Of a stretch of DNA of 64,000 nt, positions 44,964-53,816 are shown in pieces. Numbering within the stretch: position 1 is the first letter of the stretch; each line of letters begins with the position of its first letter. The notes beneath the pieces were generated by a model. That model saw only the letters and a program-made list of their open reading frames with translations. It had not been told where the DNA came from and did not search any database. This stretch comes from CAZVGZ01 sp964627605 (GTDB lineage: Bacteria; Latescibacterota; MWCZ01; CAZVGZ01). Made by a program: the position numbers and the translations under genes. Location of the stretch: NCBI GenBank assembly GCA_964627605.1, contig CAZVGZ010000010.1, positions 33,169-97,168 of the forward strand, in the 5' to 3' direction.

Positions 44964-46265
44964 TTGATACCGAACGGTTTCGCACAGCAACTGTTAAGGC
45001 AAACAGCTAGAATAAGGGCTGCGATCATAGAGCTGGTAGCGTCGCGTTACTGGGTGTTGGCCTGTTTCGTCGTGGCTCTTATTCTGCGAGTCGTTTGGTT
45101 AGCGGTCTTCGAACCCAAGCCGGTAAGCGATTTTCTCTGGTATTACGAGCGTGGTCTGAACATAGCAGCCGGTGGGAAATATGCTGCCGATGGCGTGCTA
45201 ACAACCCATTGGCCTATCGGTTACTCCGCTTTTCTCGCCGGGCTGTTCACCATTTTTGGCCCCTCGCTGTTGGCCGCGAAATTGGCGAATGTGGCTCTCT
45301 ATCTGGCGGCTATGTGGTGCGGTTCCGGGCTCGCGGGCCTCATTGATAGAGTCCGACACCGCTGCCCGACTGACACTGGCTGGAATGGCGATTTACCCCA
45401 ACCAGATCGCGTATTCATCCCTACTGTCCACCGAAATCCTGTTTTTTTTTCTGCTGCTCGCCACGGTGCTGGCTTTGGTGAAACAGCAGTACTGGTGGGG
45501 TGGGTTGGTTTTCGCATATGCCTGCCTGGTTAAACCGCTCGCCCTTTTCGTCCCGATCGTCGTCTTCCTCATCTATTTGAGACGGCACCTCCCCATTGGA
45601 CGGTTGCTGTCAACAACTGTTGTCGTTTACGGTCTGGTTGTCCTCGTCGTCGTTCAGTGGTTGATTAGGAACTATGACACCACCGGTCAGGTCATGTTCA
45701 TTTCGAGCAACGCTGGCGCGAACCTGTTTATCGGAAACAATATCTACGCTACAGGTGGATATCTACTCGACGAACGTGCGAATTCGCTGATTGGCCCAAC
45801 GTCAAACGAGGTGGAGCGCGACGAACGCCAGCGAGTTTGTTGCCAACAATGCCCTGCGTGCGCTACTTCTGGCACCCAAGAAGCTGTGGCACCTCTACCG
45901 CACCGATGCGGAGGGCATCTTCTGGGATGAAGCGGGCACCATGAGCGACCTCAGTGCTTTGTCCCGCAACACATTCCGTGTCATCAACATCGTTGCTCAA
46001 CTCTACTATCTGTCCATCCTCGGTTTGGGGGTTTTTCAAAGCCGCCGTGCGAAGCAGCCCTCGCCTCCCTCCAGGGTGGACCCTTGGAATGTGGATAGTC
46101 GTCCACCTGTCCGCTATGTACTTGGCGTTTTTTGGACAGACCCGTTTTCACTTCCCGATGATGCTGTGGATTATGATGTATTCAGCATTAGGGTTGGAGC
46201 ATATTCTGCGCCTTGGGAGTATTGCCAATCCACACGGTGAAAGCATATCCAGAGTAGAATGCTAG
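44964..46265 (+). pseudogene. GT39-like membrane glycosyltransferase, three frameshifts
   Basis: The reading frame moves through all three frames. SDFLWYYERGLNIAAGGKYA and HWPIGYSAFLAGLF, typical of ArnT/PMT-like enzymes, come first. After a shift near 45345 there is IYPNQIAYSSLLSTEIL and SNAGANLFIGNN. After another near 45822 there is ASEFVANNALRALLLAPKKLWHLYR. After a third near 46085 there is HLSAMYLAFFGQTRFHFP, ending at 46265. The whole would be about 430 residues with 8 or more membrane helices, transferring a sugar from a lipid carrier. The TTG at 44964 is the likely original start. Confidence 0.75.
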
Positions 46266-46282
46266 GGTACGCCCCCTTCTTA

Positions 46283-47239
46283 TTACAGTCCCGCAGAGCC
46301 CGCCGTCCGCCATATCTGAACGCGGTTGTTTCCGCTGTCCAGCACGATCAACCGGTCCCGTGGGTCCAGCGCGGCGGCGGTCGGCGACTTGAGGCCACCC
46401 AGCCCTGATCCCTCGCTCCCAAACACTCCTAGGAACCGCCCAGACCGGGCGCAAGCTACAACACGATGATTACCTGTATCAGCCACTATCACATGCCCCC
46501 GGCGAGTCACATTCACCCCCTCTGGGCCTGAGAACCCCCTTATCTGTCCAACATACGCCCCAAATTGGTCAAAAATGGCGATCCTATTGTTCCTGGAGTC
46601 TGCAACATATATCGATCCGTTCTTACCGACAGCCACTGCCGCCGGATCGCCAAGTGATGCCGTCCCAGAGCCAAACCCCACCAGTTCCCTGCCGTTCAGG
46701 TCAAACGGAGTGAATTCCAGCAACCTGTCGTTCTCCCTGTCAACGACATAAAGAGTGCCCGATTTTGAAAGCGCTACATCCGTCGGCTCGCCGAGAGGCA
46801 GCTCGTCCCCATGATCCACTATGTCACCGACCGCAGCGATCACATTGAGCGCTCTGTCCAGGTGGACCGCGCGGCGGTTGAACGTATCAGCAACCCAGAT
46901 ATCCAGGCTGGTCCTCGCGTCGATCCCCCCAGGGTGATGAAACTGTCGGTCACCAAGTCCGAATCCCCCAAACTCACCGCCATACCTGCCGTCTGGCCCA
47001 AACCACTGGACACGATCGTTGCCTGTGTCAGCGACGAATATCTGTCCCAATCGATTGACAGAAAGGTCTTGAGGGTTGCGGAACTGACCGGGGCCTGAGC
47101 CTGGTTCGCCGAACTGAAGGACGAAGGACTCAACGAGCGAAACTGTTGTCGAGTCTGGCACCCTAACAACGGGCGGTGTAATGTGAGGCACGCTCCCGCA
47201 CGCTCCCAGAAACAGAGCCACCAGCGCGAAAGCTCTCAC
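46283..47239 (-). CDS. NHL-repeat lipoprotein
   Basis: From GTG 47239 the 318-residue protein has a short lipoprotein signal (RAFALVALFLGAC, Cys14). About five or six NHL repeats follow (GQFRNPQDLSVNRLGQIFVADTGNDRVQWFG, GSIYVADSRNNRIAIFD, GHVIVADTGNHRVVACA), forming a six-bladed propeller. The GTG lies in a GTGA overlap with the stop of the GT2 gene, and GAGGTGG is well placed, so this start is firm. It is the last gene of the polysaccharide operon. An envelope-attached propeller could bind the polymer or a partner, which is inference. Confidence 0.85.
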   Translation of the reverse strand: MRAFALVALFLGACGSVPHITPPVVRVPDSTTVSLVESFVLQFGEPGSGPGQFRNPQDLSVNRLGQIFVADTGNDRVQWFGPDGRYGGEFGGFGLGDRQFHHPGGIDARTSLDIWVADTFNRRAVHLDRALNVIAAVGDIVDHGDELPLGEPTDVALSKSGTLYVVDRENDRLLEFTPFDLNGRELVGFGSGTASLGDPAAVAVGKNGSIYVADSRNNRIAIFDQFGAYVGQIRGFSGPEGVNVTRRGHVIVADTGNHRVVACARSGRFLGVFGSEGSGLGGLKSPTAAALDPRDRLIVLDSGNNRVQIWRTAGSAGL

Positions 47240-48156
47240 GCAGCCACCTCGTCCAGACCTTTGCGCCAGTGAGCGGCTATCAGGTAGTGATACATCCAGT
47301 CTGGCCATCTCCAGCTCTCAGTGGCGCTTACGAGTTTTAGCGCCGCCCACCGAAAAGGCGAAAGCGTAAGGGTCCTCACGATCCGTCTCGACCAACGCCT
47401 GTGGATGGTCCCTGTGGATGGTGCCAGAAGATCGATGCGAAACACGTCTGATAGCGCGGGATGCCGCTGCACCAAAGTTGGGATGCCATCCCTTCCGAAA
47501 TCCGACGACATTACGCACATCTCCGAAATAGTTCGTTCACCGTGGTTGACAGTTTTCGCCAAAGGTTCATACCGAAAAACCGCGCCAGATTCATTCATTC
47601 GATATCCGAGTTCCAGATCCTCTCCGCCCCATCTTGCAAGCGATTCGTCAAACCCACCGACTGTCTGTAGCAGTTCACGACTCACCGACGAGTTTCCTGT
47701 GATAAAATATTGGAAAGGCATCGGTGCGTTCCGACCCAATTTGTAGACGCCCCGTGTTTCAAAATACCTGGAAAACCCGTGAGGTGGCGGAGATTTGGGA
47801 AACGAGAAATGGCCTACAACAGCAGACAACTCCAGACCAGAATGCGCGGCAATGTGTGCAGAAACGAAGCCAGGCTGCGGTTCCATATCGTCGTCCAGGA
47901 AAACGACAACACTCCCTTGGGCTTCACGAATACCCGTATTCCTTGCCGCCGCGCGCCCCTGGTTTTCAGGATGGCGGACAAGTCGCCCGCTAATGTCACC
48001 TAGCGGCCCCAAATCCGACTCATTGACAGGTTCATCAGAGCCGTCGTCCACCACCACTACCTCCCACGCCCCAGAGTCCAGGCGTCCAAGAGCAGCCAAA
48101 TTGCGCCGCAGCAGCTGTTTGCGACCAAACGTCGGGATGACGACAGTGCATTCCAT
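47236..48156 (-). CDS. Glycosyltransferase family 2
   Basis: The GT-A protein starts MECTVVIPTFGRKQLLRRNLAAL (ATG 48156, 2 bp after the upstream stop) and is 306 residues. It has VVVDDGSDEP, GRAAARNTGI, VVFLDDDMEP (the DxD metal/nucleotide-sugar site) and GGFDESLARWGGEDLELGYRM (the catalytic-base ED region). It probably adds one sugar to a growing lipid-linked oligosaccharide. The tight spacing upstream and a 4-bp overlap downstream show co-translation with the fused GT4 protein and the NHL lipoprotein. Confidence 0.9.
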   Translation of the reverse strand: MECTVVIPTFGRKQLLRRNLAALGRLDSGAWEVVVVDDGSDEPVNESDLGPLGDISGRLVRHPENQGRAAARNTGIREAQGSVVVFLDDDMEPQPGFVSAHIAAHSGLELSAVVGHFSFPKSPPPHGFSRYFETRGVYKLGRNAPMPFQYFITGNSSVSRELLQTVGGFDESLARWGGEDLELGYRMNESGAVFRYEPLAKTVNHGERTISEMCVMSSDFGRDGIPTLVQRHPALSDVFRIDLLAPSTGTIHRRWSRRIVRTLTLSPFRWAALKLVSATESWRWPDWMYHYLIAAHWRKGLDEVAA

Positions 48157-48158
48157 AG

Positions 48159-50981
48159 TCACATCAAGCCTCGGTAGACTGACAGCAGACGTTTCTCCTC
48201 TATTTCCCAATGTAGTTCACCAGCCGCCTTGTGGCAGTTGGCAGCTAACCGTTCGCGATCGTCCAGCACAAAACCTATCGCCTCTGCTACCCTTTTAGCT
48301 CCGGCATCTATGGGCACTACAACACCGACATCGTACTCCCTGACGACGGCAGCCATGTCGGGGTAATCCCTCAAAACCACCGGCACACCAGCCTGAATGT
48401 ATTCGAATACTTTATTTGGCAAACCATGCACCACATTGAGGCCTGTCGATCGCCCTAAGTGTAGTCCTACATCCGCACCAGCGGTCAGTGGGGGCAGCAG
48501 GGAGAAATCCACCGCACCCAAAAAACTGACCCGATCCGACCTTCGGCTATTAGCAGCATAGTTTTTCAAATCATCCGCCAAAGGCCCATCTCCTAGAACG
48601 ACCAGATGACCAGCAGGCAGCTCATCAACAACATCTATCGCATCGTCGATCCCAAGACCCGCCAGCAGACCTCCCTGAAACAGTAGCAGTGGGACCTCAT
48701 GCTCTACGCCCGCCATCGTCCTTAGCTGGTCCGTCCAGTTTACTGACACTTTGCGGGGGAAGTTGCGGACCACAACAGGGCCTTTGACAGCATATCTGCG
48801 GTTCAGCTCGTGCCCGACGCCATCTGAAACGGTGATCACTCTACTCGCAAGGCGGATGCACAGCTTTTCCAGCAAACTCCAAACCCCACGGATATGTGGC
48901 CGACCTGTGAGGGACGGCAGTTCGGTCCAAAGTTCGTGAGAGTCGTAGATCAGCGGCACACCCAGAATCACAGAAGCAAACGCTGCCGGAGCCAACGAAT
49001 CGAGATCGTGTGCATGCACCAGGTTAGGTCGGGCTGCAACAATTCGCTGCGCAACTTTGGGCCACCATTCAGCGTACTTGGCACGGAGGCCGCTTTCTGT
49101 CGAAAGCGGTATTCGATCTGTCTCAACGGCGTCCCAACCGGTCAACTCTCGCTCCGAGGTGCGGTTGGCGATCACTGTCACTTGGTAGCCGTTTTCTGCC
49201 AACGTTACGGCCTCTTTGTTTACGCGGGCGTCATGGTGAAGGTCGTTAAATACCGTCATTACCACTTTGGATCGATCCGACGCAGGTTTTTTCAGCGATG
49301 CTGCCTTTGTTGACCTGGACGATGGGCGCGGCACGACATACCGCTCGCCCACTCCGATGTGGTGAACATCATCGCCGAAGGCCACTTTCACTGTCTCTCC
49401 AGATCCCCTCCCACCCACTATCACCGTCAATCCCTGGGGCGCGGAGTCGAATCGCCACGCACCACCATTGTCGGTGACCTTCGCCTGCGCCCGGGCGCGC
49501 CACCACTCCACAAGTCCAATGTGGGTTGGCATCCACCGGTGGTCATCAACCGCCCATCCAACGAGCTCCTCGAACCACTCTGCGAGGTATGCATAGTCTT
49601 CAACGTCGTAACCGTTGGGATGGAACAGAGCTGAGCAGATGCCACCGTTGGCGGTTGAGTTCCAGAGCGAGCGAGATATACGAATTGCCTCGGATCTGTC
49701 GACACCCAGTCTCCACAGAAGCGACACATCCATCAACGATAGAGGCAGTTCTGCAAAAGAGTGTGCCCTGTCCGCTGTCACATCATATGGATGAAACAGC
49801 AGCGAAGTCCACGACCTGAACCCCACATCATCCGAAAAACCCAGTGTGGCGTCGTATGCAAAACCAGCGCTCTCCAGAGCCTGCCAGGTTGCGCCTGCTT
49901 GGTGGCGAAGATAGTGGGTGCGGTTGCCGCAAACTTCTCGCCCAAATGTTCGCCCTAATACCGACCGTCCGAAGCCCAATCCATCCGATGAATCGGCCCA
50001 GGAGTAGCTGGCGTGCAAACCGACCTCGCCTCCGATCGAATCGATCTGTCCGACTGCAGCGTGGAGTAAAGGATGGTTTAGCGTATAGGATGGGTCCAAC
50101 GAGTTTTTTCGTCCAGCGGACATAAACCATGTGCTGGTAACACCCGCCTCTCGCTCAAAATCACAGGTGCGCCCCACGGCGGCATACGGGTCATTGGACA
50201 GGTCGGACTGACGAATAATCTGTGCGGCCCTGTTTATCAGAGACACGCCACTGCGACCGGTGTTGATCATCTCGTGAAATACTCGCCACGGCGTCCATTT
50301 CCGCAATACATCAACATCGTGGGAAAACAGAACCACCGCGCTGTGGTCATCGGGCCAGCGGCCGATCCTCACCCACGGTCTACCGAGAGTCTGCCAGCAT
50401 CTATCAAAAAGCCAGATCAACAGTTCTGCGTAGCGATCCAACACTGGAGTGTGGTGGCATCCGGCTTTAACCAGAGTGTTGGCGTCACTCTTCGCGCGTC
50501 CGTGTTGATCACGTAATGAATCGGCCCCTTGCTCCTCAACCCGTGCCAGCGCCCACCAAACAGTGGAAACAAGGTCGCATCCTATTCGGCATATTAGGCC
50601 CTGCCCGACGCGCTCTGCCGTTATGACCGTCCTACCGCCTGAAGTACCCCATGCCTCACCTGCCGACATCTCTCTGGTGAGCCCCCATACCGGGACATCT
50701 TCAACGCCATCGCACTTCAGTTGCGAGTGGGTCTGCTGATCAAATGACGGCGGGCCCGAAGTTATCTCGTCATTTGCGTACATCCAGACCAACAACCCGC
50801 CGTCCAAAGCCACCTTGCGTACTAGGTCATTATCTGGCTCTTCGCCATACCAAAACTCCCATAGTCCGACTTCCGATTCACATTCGCGCAAAAAGACGCC
50901 AACCGCACTCGCCAACCAGTCGAGAGCGAATCGCGCCCGTGGTTTCCGTAGGTCATCTATTCCGAGATGTATCCTAATCAT
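48159..50981 (-). CDS. Fused deacetylase-like and GT4 glycosyltransferase protein (940 residues)
   Basis: The N-terminal half (about 1-495) matches DUF7033/polysaccharide-deacetylase-like proteins of exopolysaccharide loci: FSHDVDVL at 219-226, EVGLHASYSW, NRTHYLRHQAG and DATLGFSDDVGFRSW. The C-terminal half (about 571-940) is a GT4 glycosyltransferase with VVMTVFNDLHHDARVNKEA, VHAHDLDSL, LVVLGDGPLADDLK and HGLPNKVFEYIQAGVPVVL. A Ser/Arg/Lys-rich linker at about 551-570 joins them. A single chain may modify and extend the same glycan intermediate; the combination order is not one I recognise. Both halves look intact. It begins 12 bp after the FemAB-like gene. Confidence 0.82.
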   Translation of the reverse strand: MIRIHLGIDDLRKPRARFALDWLASAVGVFLRECESEVGLWEFWYGEEPDNDLVRKVALDGGLLVWMYANDEITSGPPSFDQQTHSQLKCDGVEDVPVWGLTREMSAGEAWGTSGGRTVITAERVGQGLICRIGCDLVSTVWWALARVEEQGADSLRDQHGRAKSDANTLVKAGCHHTPVLDRYAELLIWLFDRCWQTLGRPWVRIGRWPDDHSAVVLFSHDVDVLRKWTPWRVFHEMINTGRSGVSLINRAAQIIRQSDLSNDPYAAVGRTCDFEREAGVTSTWFMSAGRKNSLDPSYTLNHPLLHAAVGQIDSIGGEVGLHASYSWADSSDGLGFGRSVLGRTFGREVCGNRTHYLRHQAGATWQALESAGFAYDATLGFSDDVGFRSWTSLLFHPYDVTADRAHSFAELPLSLMDVSLLWRLGVDRSEAIRISRSLWNSTANGGICSALFHPNGYDVEDYAYLAEWFEELVGWAVDDHRWMPTHIGLVEWWRARAQAKVTDNGGAWRFDSAPQGLTVIVGGRGSGETVKVAFGDDVHHIGVGERYVVPRPSSRSTKAASLKKPASDRSKVVMTVFNDLHHDARVNKEAVTLAENGYQVTVIANRTSERELTGWDAVETDRIPLSTESGLRAKYAEWWPKVAQRIVAARPNLVHAHDLDSLAPAAFASVILGVPLIYDSHELWTELPSLTGRPHIRGVWSLLEKLCIRLASRVITVSDGVGHELNRRYAVKGPVVVRNFPRKVSVNWTDQLRTMAGVEHEVPLLLFQGGLLAGLGIDDAIDVVDELPAGHLVVLGDGPLADDLKNYAANSRRSDRVSFLGAVDFSLLPPLTAGADVGLHLGRSTGLNVVHGLPNKVFEYIQAGVPVVLRDYPDMAAVVREYDVGVVVPIDAGAKRVAEAIGFVLDDRERLAANCHKAAGELHWEIEEKRLLSVYRGLM

Positions 50982-50993
50982 AGCCCCTGTCGA

Positions 50994-51944
50994 TCAACGA
51001 AATACAGCCGCCAGTTTCAGTGTCCAAGAAGCGGTGTGTTCGACCTGATGGTAGACCACTTTAGTGCCACCAAACCCTTTTTTGAACTGGGCAACGGAGG
51101 GTATGTTCGCCCCATTGAATTCAAACTGTTCTACCGTGCCCACCAATGATCGCAGAACCTCCCATCGCAGCAACGACGCCGCACCCAGTTCACGACCAGC
51201 AACACCTGTTCCCGCCCAAAGATCGTACCCCAACAGTTCATCCGCTCCAGTCATAACCGCCGCTGCGGGCTTGCCCTGGTGCGTGGCTACGGTCAGCTCC
51301 ACGTTCGCATCCGCCAGGAGAGTCTCAAACGCGTTCCGCATATGCTGTTGAGGACAGGGCAGCGCCAAACCCTTCATCTGTGAGGTCGCCACCATCGTCT
51401 CAACTAATGGGGTCACGTCGTGCGTTGTGTTGATGGTGACTCCCGACCGCTCTGCTTTACGAATCTGCTTTCGCGCCGCTCGACTAATGCCGCTCCACAA
51501 CTGACCTTCGTCGGTGGTGGGTACCCTCCTGGTATATCGCACAACAGCGGTCCATCCAGCCTCCTGCCACGGCCGTACGTCCACAATATCAGGTGGCATT
51601 GCCCATCTGCTGTATGCCGCGTCCGCACCCAACGTCGCCAATGCGGTCGCCACATCACTCCATACTTTGGGGTCGGACACGGCCCTCTGGTGCAGCGCGA
51701 TATCCCCATAGACACTGAACGGTGGCGTAAACGATTTTCGCAACCCCCACCTATTACGCTCCACGATCGGCATCCCACACACAACGCTATCTCCATCCAT
51801 CACCAGCAGATATTTGGCGGTGGCACTGAAAATATCTGCGCAGCACCGAATCCAAGGTTGTCGGCCCCAAAAACCCACTTGAAGCCCAGCATCTGCAAGC
51901 CGATCGGCCCACTCGTTTGGATCGGCTGTGGTGACGACATTCAT
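50994..51944 (-). CDS. FemAB/BioF2-type GNAT-fold acyl- or aminoacyltransferase
   Basis: From ATG 51944 the 316-residue protein shows the two-lobed FemAB/GNAT-like pattern used for peptidyl or acyl transfer in envelope and polysaccharide loci. ISRAARKQIRKAERSGVTIN lies mid-protein; VELTVATHQGKPAAAVMTGADELLGYDLWAGTG and FNGANIPSVAQFKKGFGGTKV lie at the C-terminal side. The start sits in an ATGA overlap (51941-51944) with the flippase stop, so the upstream frame to 52004 is not used. It may decorate the repeat unit with an acyl or aminoacyl group, which is inference. Confidence 0.82.
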   Translation of the reverse strand: MNVVTTADPNEWADRLADAGLQVGFWGRQPWIRCCADIFSATAKYLLVMDGDSVVCGMPIVERNRWGLRKSFTPPFSVYGDIALHQRAVSDPKVWSDVATALATLGADAAYSRWAMPPDIVDVRPWQEAGWTAVVRYTRRVPTTDEGQLWSGISRAARKQIRKAERSGVTINTTHDVTPLVETMVATSQMKGLALPCPQQHMRNAFETLLADANVELTVATHQGKPAAAVMTGADELLGYDLWAGTGVAGRELGAASLLRWEVLRSLVGTVEQFEFNGANIPSVAQFKKGFGGTKVVYHQVEHTASWTLKLAAVFR

Positions 51945-53380
51945 ATCGACACTCCAGACCCAACTCGGCTTACGCGTCCGCTCTGCCACGCCAAAACCAA
52001 CCAAACTCCTGCCGTCCAGACTGCTGCGATACCAAGCTGAATCGTTTCAATCCAGTGTGTCAATTTGAGGCCAACTGTAGGTGCCACCACCAAAGCAGCG
52101 ATCGCTGCGTTGCGGCCTATCGAGTGCCAAGGGACAAGTTTCCGCCAGGATGTCCCCAGCTTGCCGCTTGCCGCATTTAGGTAGATGCTCCACTGAACGT
52201 AAGTTCCGACGACCGTCCCTATTGCCGGGGCCCACAGCCCTATCCAAGGGATGAGCGCCACACTAAGCACAAGGTTGACGCACGCGTCGATGGCAGAACC
52301 CCAGATCAACTCTCGAGCCGCCCCGATCGAAAGCAGAAGCGCAGACCACACCGCCACTCGAAGAGGCAGAAGCGTTAGGTAGATGCGAAAGATGGGCACG
52401 CTGTCGGCATAATCGGCAGTAAAAATGGCGACCACTATTTCGGTAGACCAGACCGCCGCAAACAGAGCAAGAGGCATCACCACCCAAGTCATTCGGTCGA
52501 CCATCTGATGCCACGCCGCCAATACCCCCTCAAAATCCCCTCTGCTCCATCTGGCGCTCAAGTCTGGCAGCGTCGCCTGACTCACGGCCCCGTAAATAAT
52601 CCCCACCAGCGGAATTTCCCACGCGCCGATACTGTAGACAGCCATCTCCTTGGCGGCGAACCAGAACGTCACAACAACGCGCCCCGCCCAACCAGTAACC
52701 AGGTTGAGGGCACGATTGCCCAACGCCGCCATACTCAAACGCATCATCTGCCCCGGCGCATCGCCGTCATCGCCACCGTCAGTGGTTCCGCCCCACAAAA
52801 TCGGCCAGGCCGCCATCGTCAGAAATGCCAACCGCACCCAGTGCCCCATCGCGAGACCTACAACCACAGCCGTCGCGGTTGAGTGGCTGCTCACAAGCCA
52901 AGCCGCCGCCGCCAAACCCACGCCCGAACCGACGAGCGAGGAAGGAGCCAGCACGGATGTGCGCTCAGAGGCCAGGATAACCGCCTCCATCCCCGACGCC
53001 GCTACAACCGCTACTAGATAGAGTGTCCCCCACTTCAAAACGGCTTCCAGAGAGCTGTTTTTCGCGAGAATCGCAACGAACGGAGCGGCAAAATAGAGCG
53101 CCAAGCAGACTACACCGGTGGCTGCGAGTAGCCATGACATTGCCCGTCGAACAAGAGCACCGCGCCCCTCAGCGGATGTCCGCGTAAACACGGGAAGTAG
53201 TCCAGTAGGCAGGCCAAGGTCGCACAACACCAAAATCGCCAACACCGTCCAGGCCTGATGAAACGTTCCAACGGCGTCTTTCGACAGAACACGCACGGCC
53301 AGCATGTCTATGGCTAGCCGCGCCAGAGTGGTTACGATCCGCGCTGACGCCAACCTTGCCGCCGATCCCCGCGCTGTCAT
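51941..53380 (-). CDS. Wzx-like polysaccharide flippase (MOP superfamily)
   Basis: The protein has about 12-14 membrane helices and the MOP/Wzx pattern (ARIVTTLARLAIDMLAVRVLSKDAVGTFHQAW at the start, GRVVVTFWFAAKEMAVYSIGAWEIP in the middle). It would flip a lipid-linked oligosaccharide across the inner membrane. ATG 53380 (479 residues) is preferred since a promoter-like TTGACA/GATATT pair overlaps the longer frame; 53410 or 53428 are alternatives. It heads the five-gene operon, but no Wzy polymerase or export gene follows in this window. Confidence 0.87.
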   Translation of the reverse strand: MTARGSAARLASARIVTTLARLAIDMLAVRVLSKDAVGTFHQAWTVLAILVLCDLGLPTGLLPVFTRTSAEGRGALVRRAMSWLLAATGVVCLALYFAAPFVAILAKNSSLEAVLKWGTLYLVAVVAASGMEAVILASERTSVLAPSSLVGSGVGLAAAAWLVSSHSTATAVVVGLAMGHWVRLAFLTMAAWPILWGGTTDGGDDGDAPGQMMRLSMAALGNRALNLVTGWAGRVVVTFWFAAKEMAVYSIGAWEIPLVGIIYGAVSQATLPDLSARWSRGDFEGVLAAWHQMVDRMTWVVMPLALFAAVWSTEIVVAIFTADYADSVPIFRIYLTLLPLRVAVWSALLLSIGAARELIWGSAIDACVNLVLSVALIPWIGLWAPAIGTVVGTYVQWSIYLNAASGKLGTSWRKLVPWHSIGRNAAIAALVVAPTVGLKLTHWIETIQLGIAAVWTAGVWLVLAWQSGRVSRVGSGVSI

Positions 53381-53398
53381 TATGTTGCTTGTTCCCAA

Positions 53399-53428
53399 AA
53401 TATCAACCATTCGTAAGTAACGTGTCAA
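53399..53428 (-). promoter_or_regulatory. Candidate promoter for the polysaccharide operon
   Basis: On the minus strand TTGACA (53428-53423) and GATATT (53404-53399) are separated by 18 bp. The -35 is perfect and the -10 matches 4 of 6 positions. A start near 53391 would leave a short leader before ATG 53380. Confidence 0.4.
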
Positions 53429-53540
53429 ACGCAGATTAATTAGCCTCGGACTTTTGTCGAAAGAATCTCATCCATCCCAGTGTCAAGATACTGGGTCTGC
53501 TGGGCGTGGACCATTCCGCACGACGATTAGAACACGTCTC

Positions 53541-53566
53541 AATTGAGCCAAGACCGGCTCATTGAC
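53541..53566. repeat. Inverted repeat between divergent operons
   Basis: TGAGCC (53545-53550) and GGCTCA (53557-53562) form a perfect 6-bp inverted repeat with a 6-nt centre, extended by CAAT/ATTG with one extra base. CATTGA also occurs three times (53561, 53584, 53597) around the guaB promoter. The site could be an operator or simply a hairpin. Confidence 0.35.
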
Positions 53567-53598
53567 GACGCGAATCTCAGCTGCATTGAGCAAATTCA

Positions 53599-53627
53599 TT
53601 GACATTCGATGGCGCATTTCGTATATT
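53599..53627 (+). promoter_or_regulatory. Sigma70-type promoter for guaB
   Basis: TTGACA (53599-53604) and TATATT (53622-53627) are spaced by exactly 17 bp, the best housekeeping-type promoter in the window (6/6 and 5/6 matches). Transcription would begin near 53634, giving a leader of about 180 nt before guaB. Confidence 0.7.
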
Positions 53628-53739
53628 CAGTTTTCTCAAATGAAAACGCACGTTATCAGCTCAATGATGGCAGATGCGAACTAGAAAACACAACGGGGGT
53701 GCTGGCACTTCAGTCTGCCGGCTCAACCAGCGACTTATC

Positions 53740-53785
53740 CAGACGGCCACACTCTACACGAGCGTGGCCGTCTGTCGTTTCTGCA
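53740..53785 (+). terminator. Terminator-like hairpin in the guaB leader
   Basis: CAGACGGCCAC (53740-53750) pairs perfectly with GTGGCCGTCTG (53764-53774) across a 13-nt loop and is followed by TCGTTTCTGCATTT. It ends 42 bases before the guaB ATG, downstream of the guaB promoter. It could act as an attenuator. GTCTG at 53714-53718 is complementary to CAGAC of the left arm, hinting at an alternative fold. Confidence 0.55.
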
Positions 53786-53816
53786 TTTGGACACCTTCTT
53801 TGCCCTAGGAGGAACG

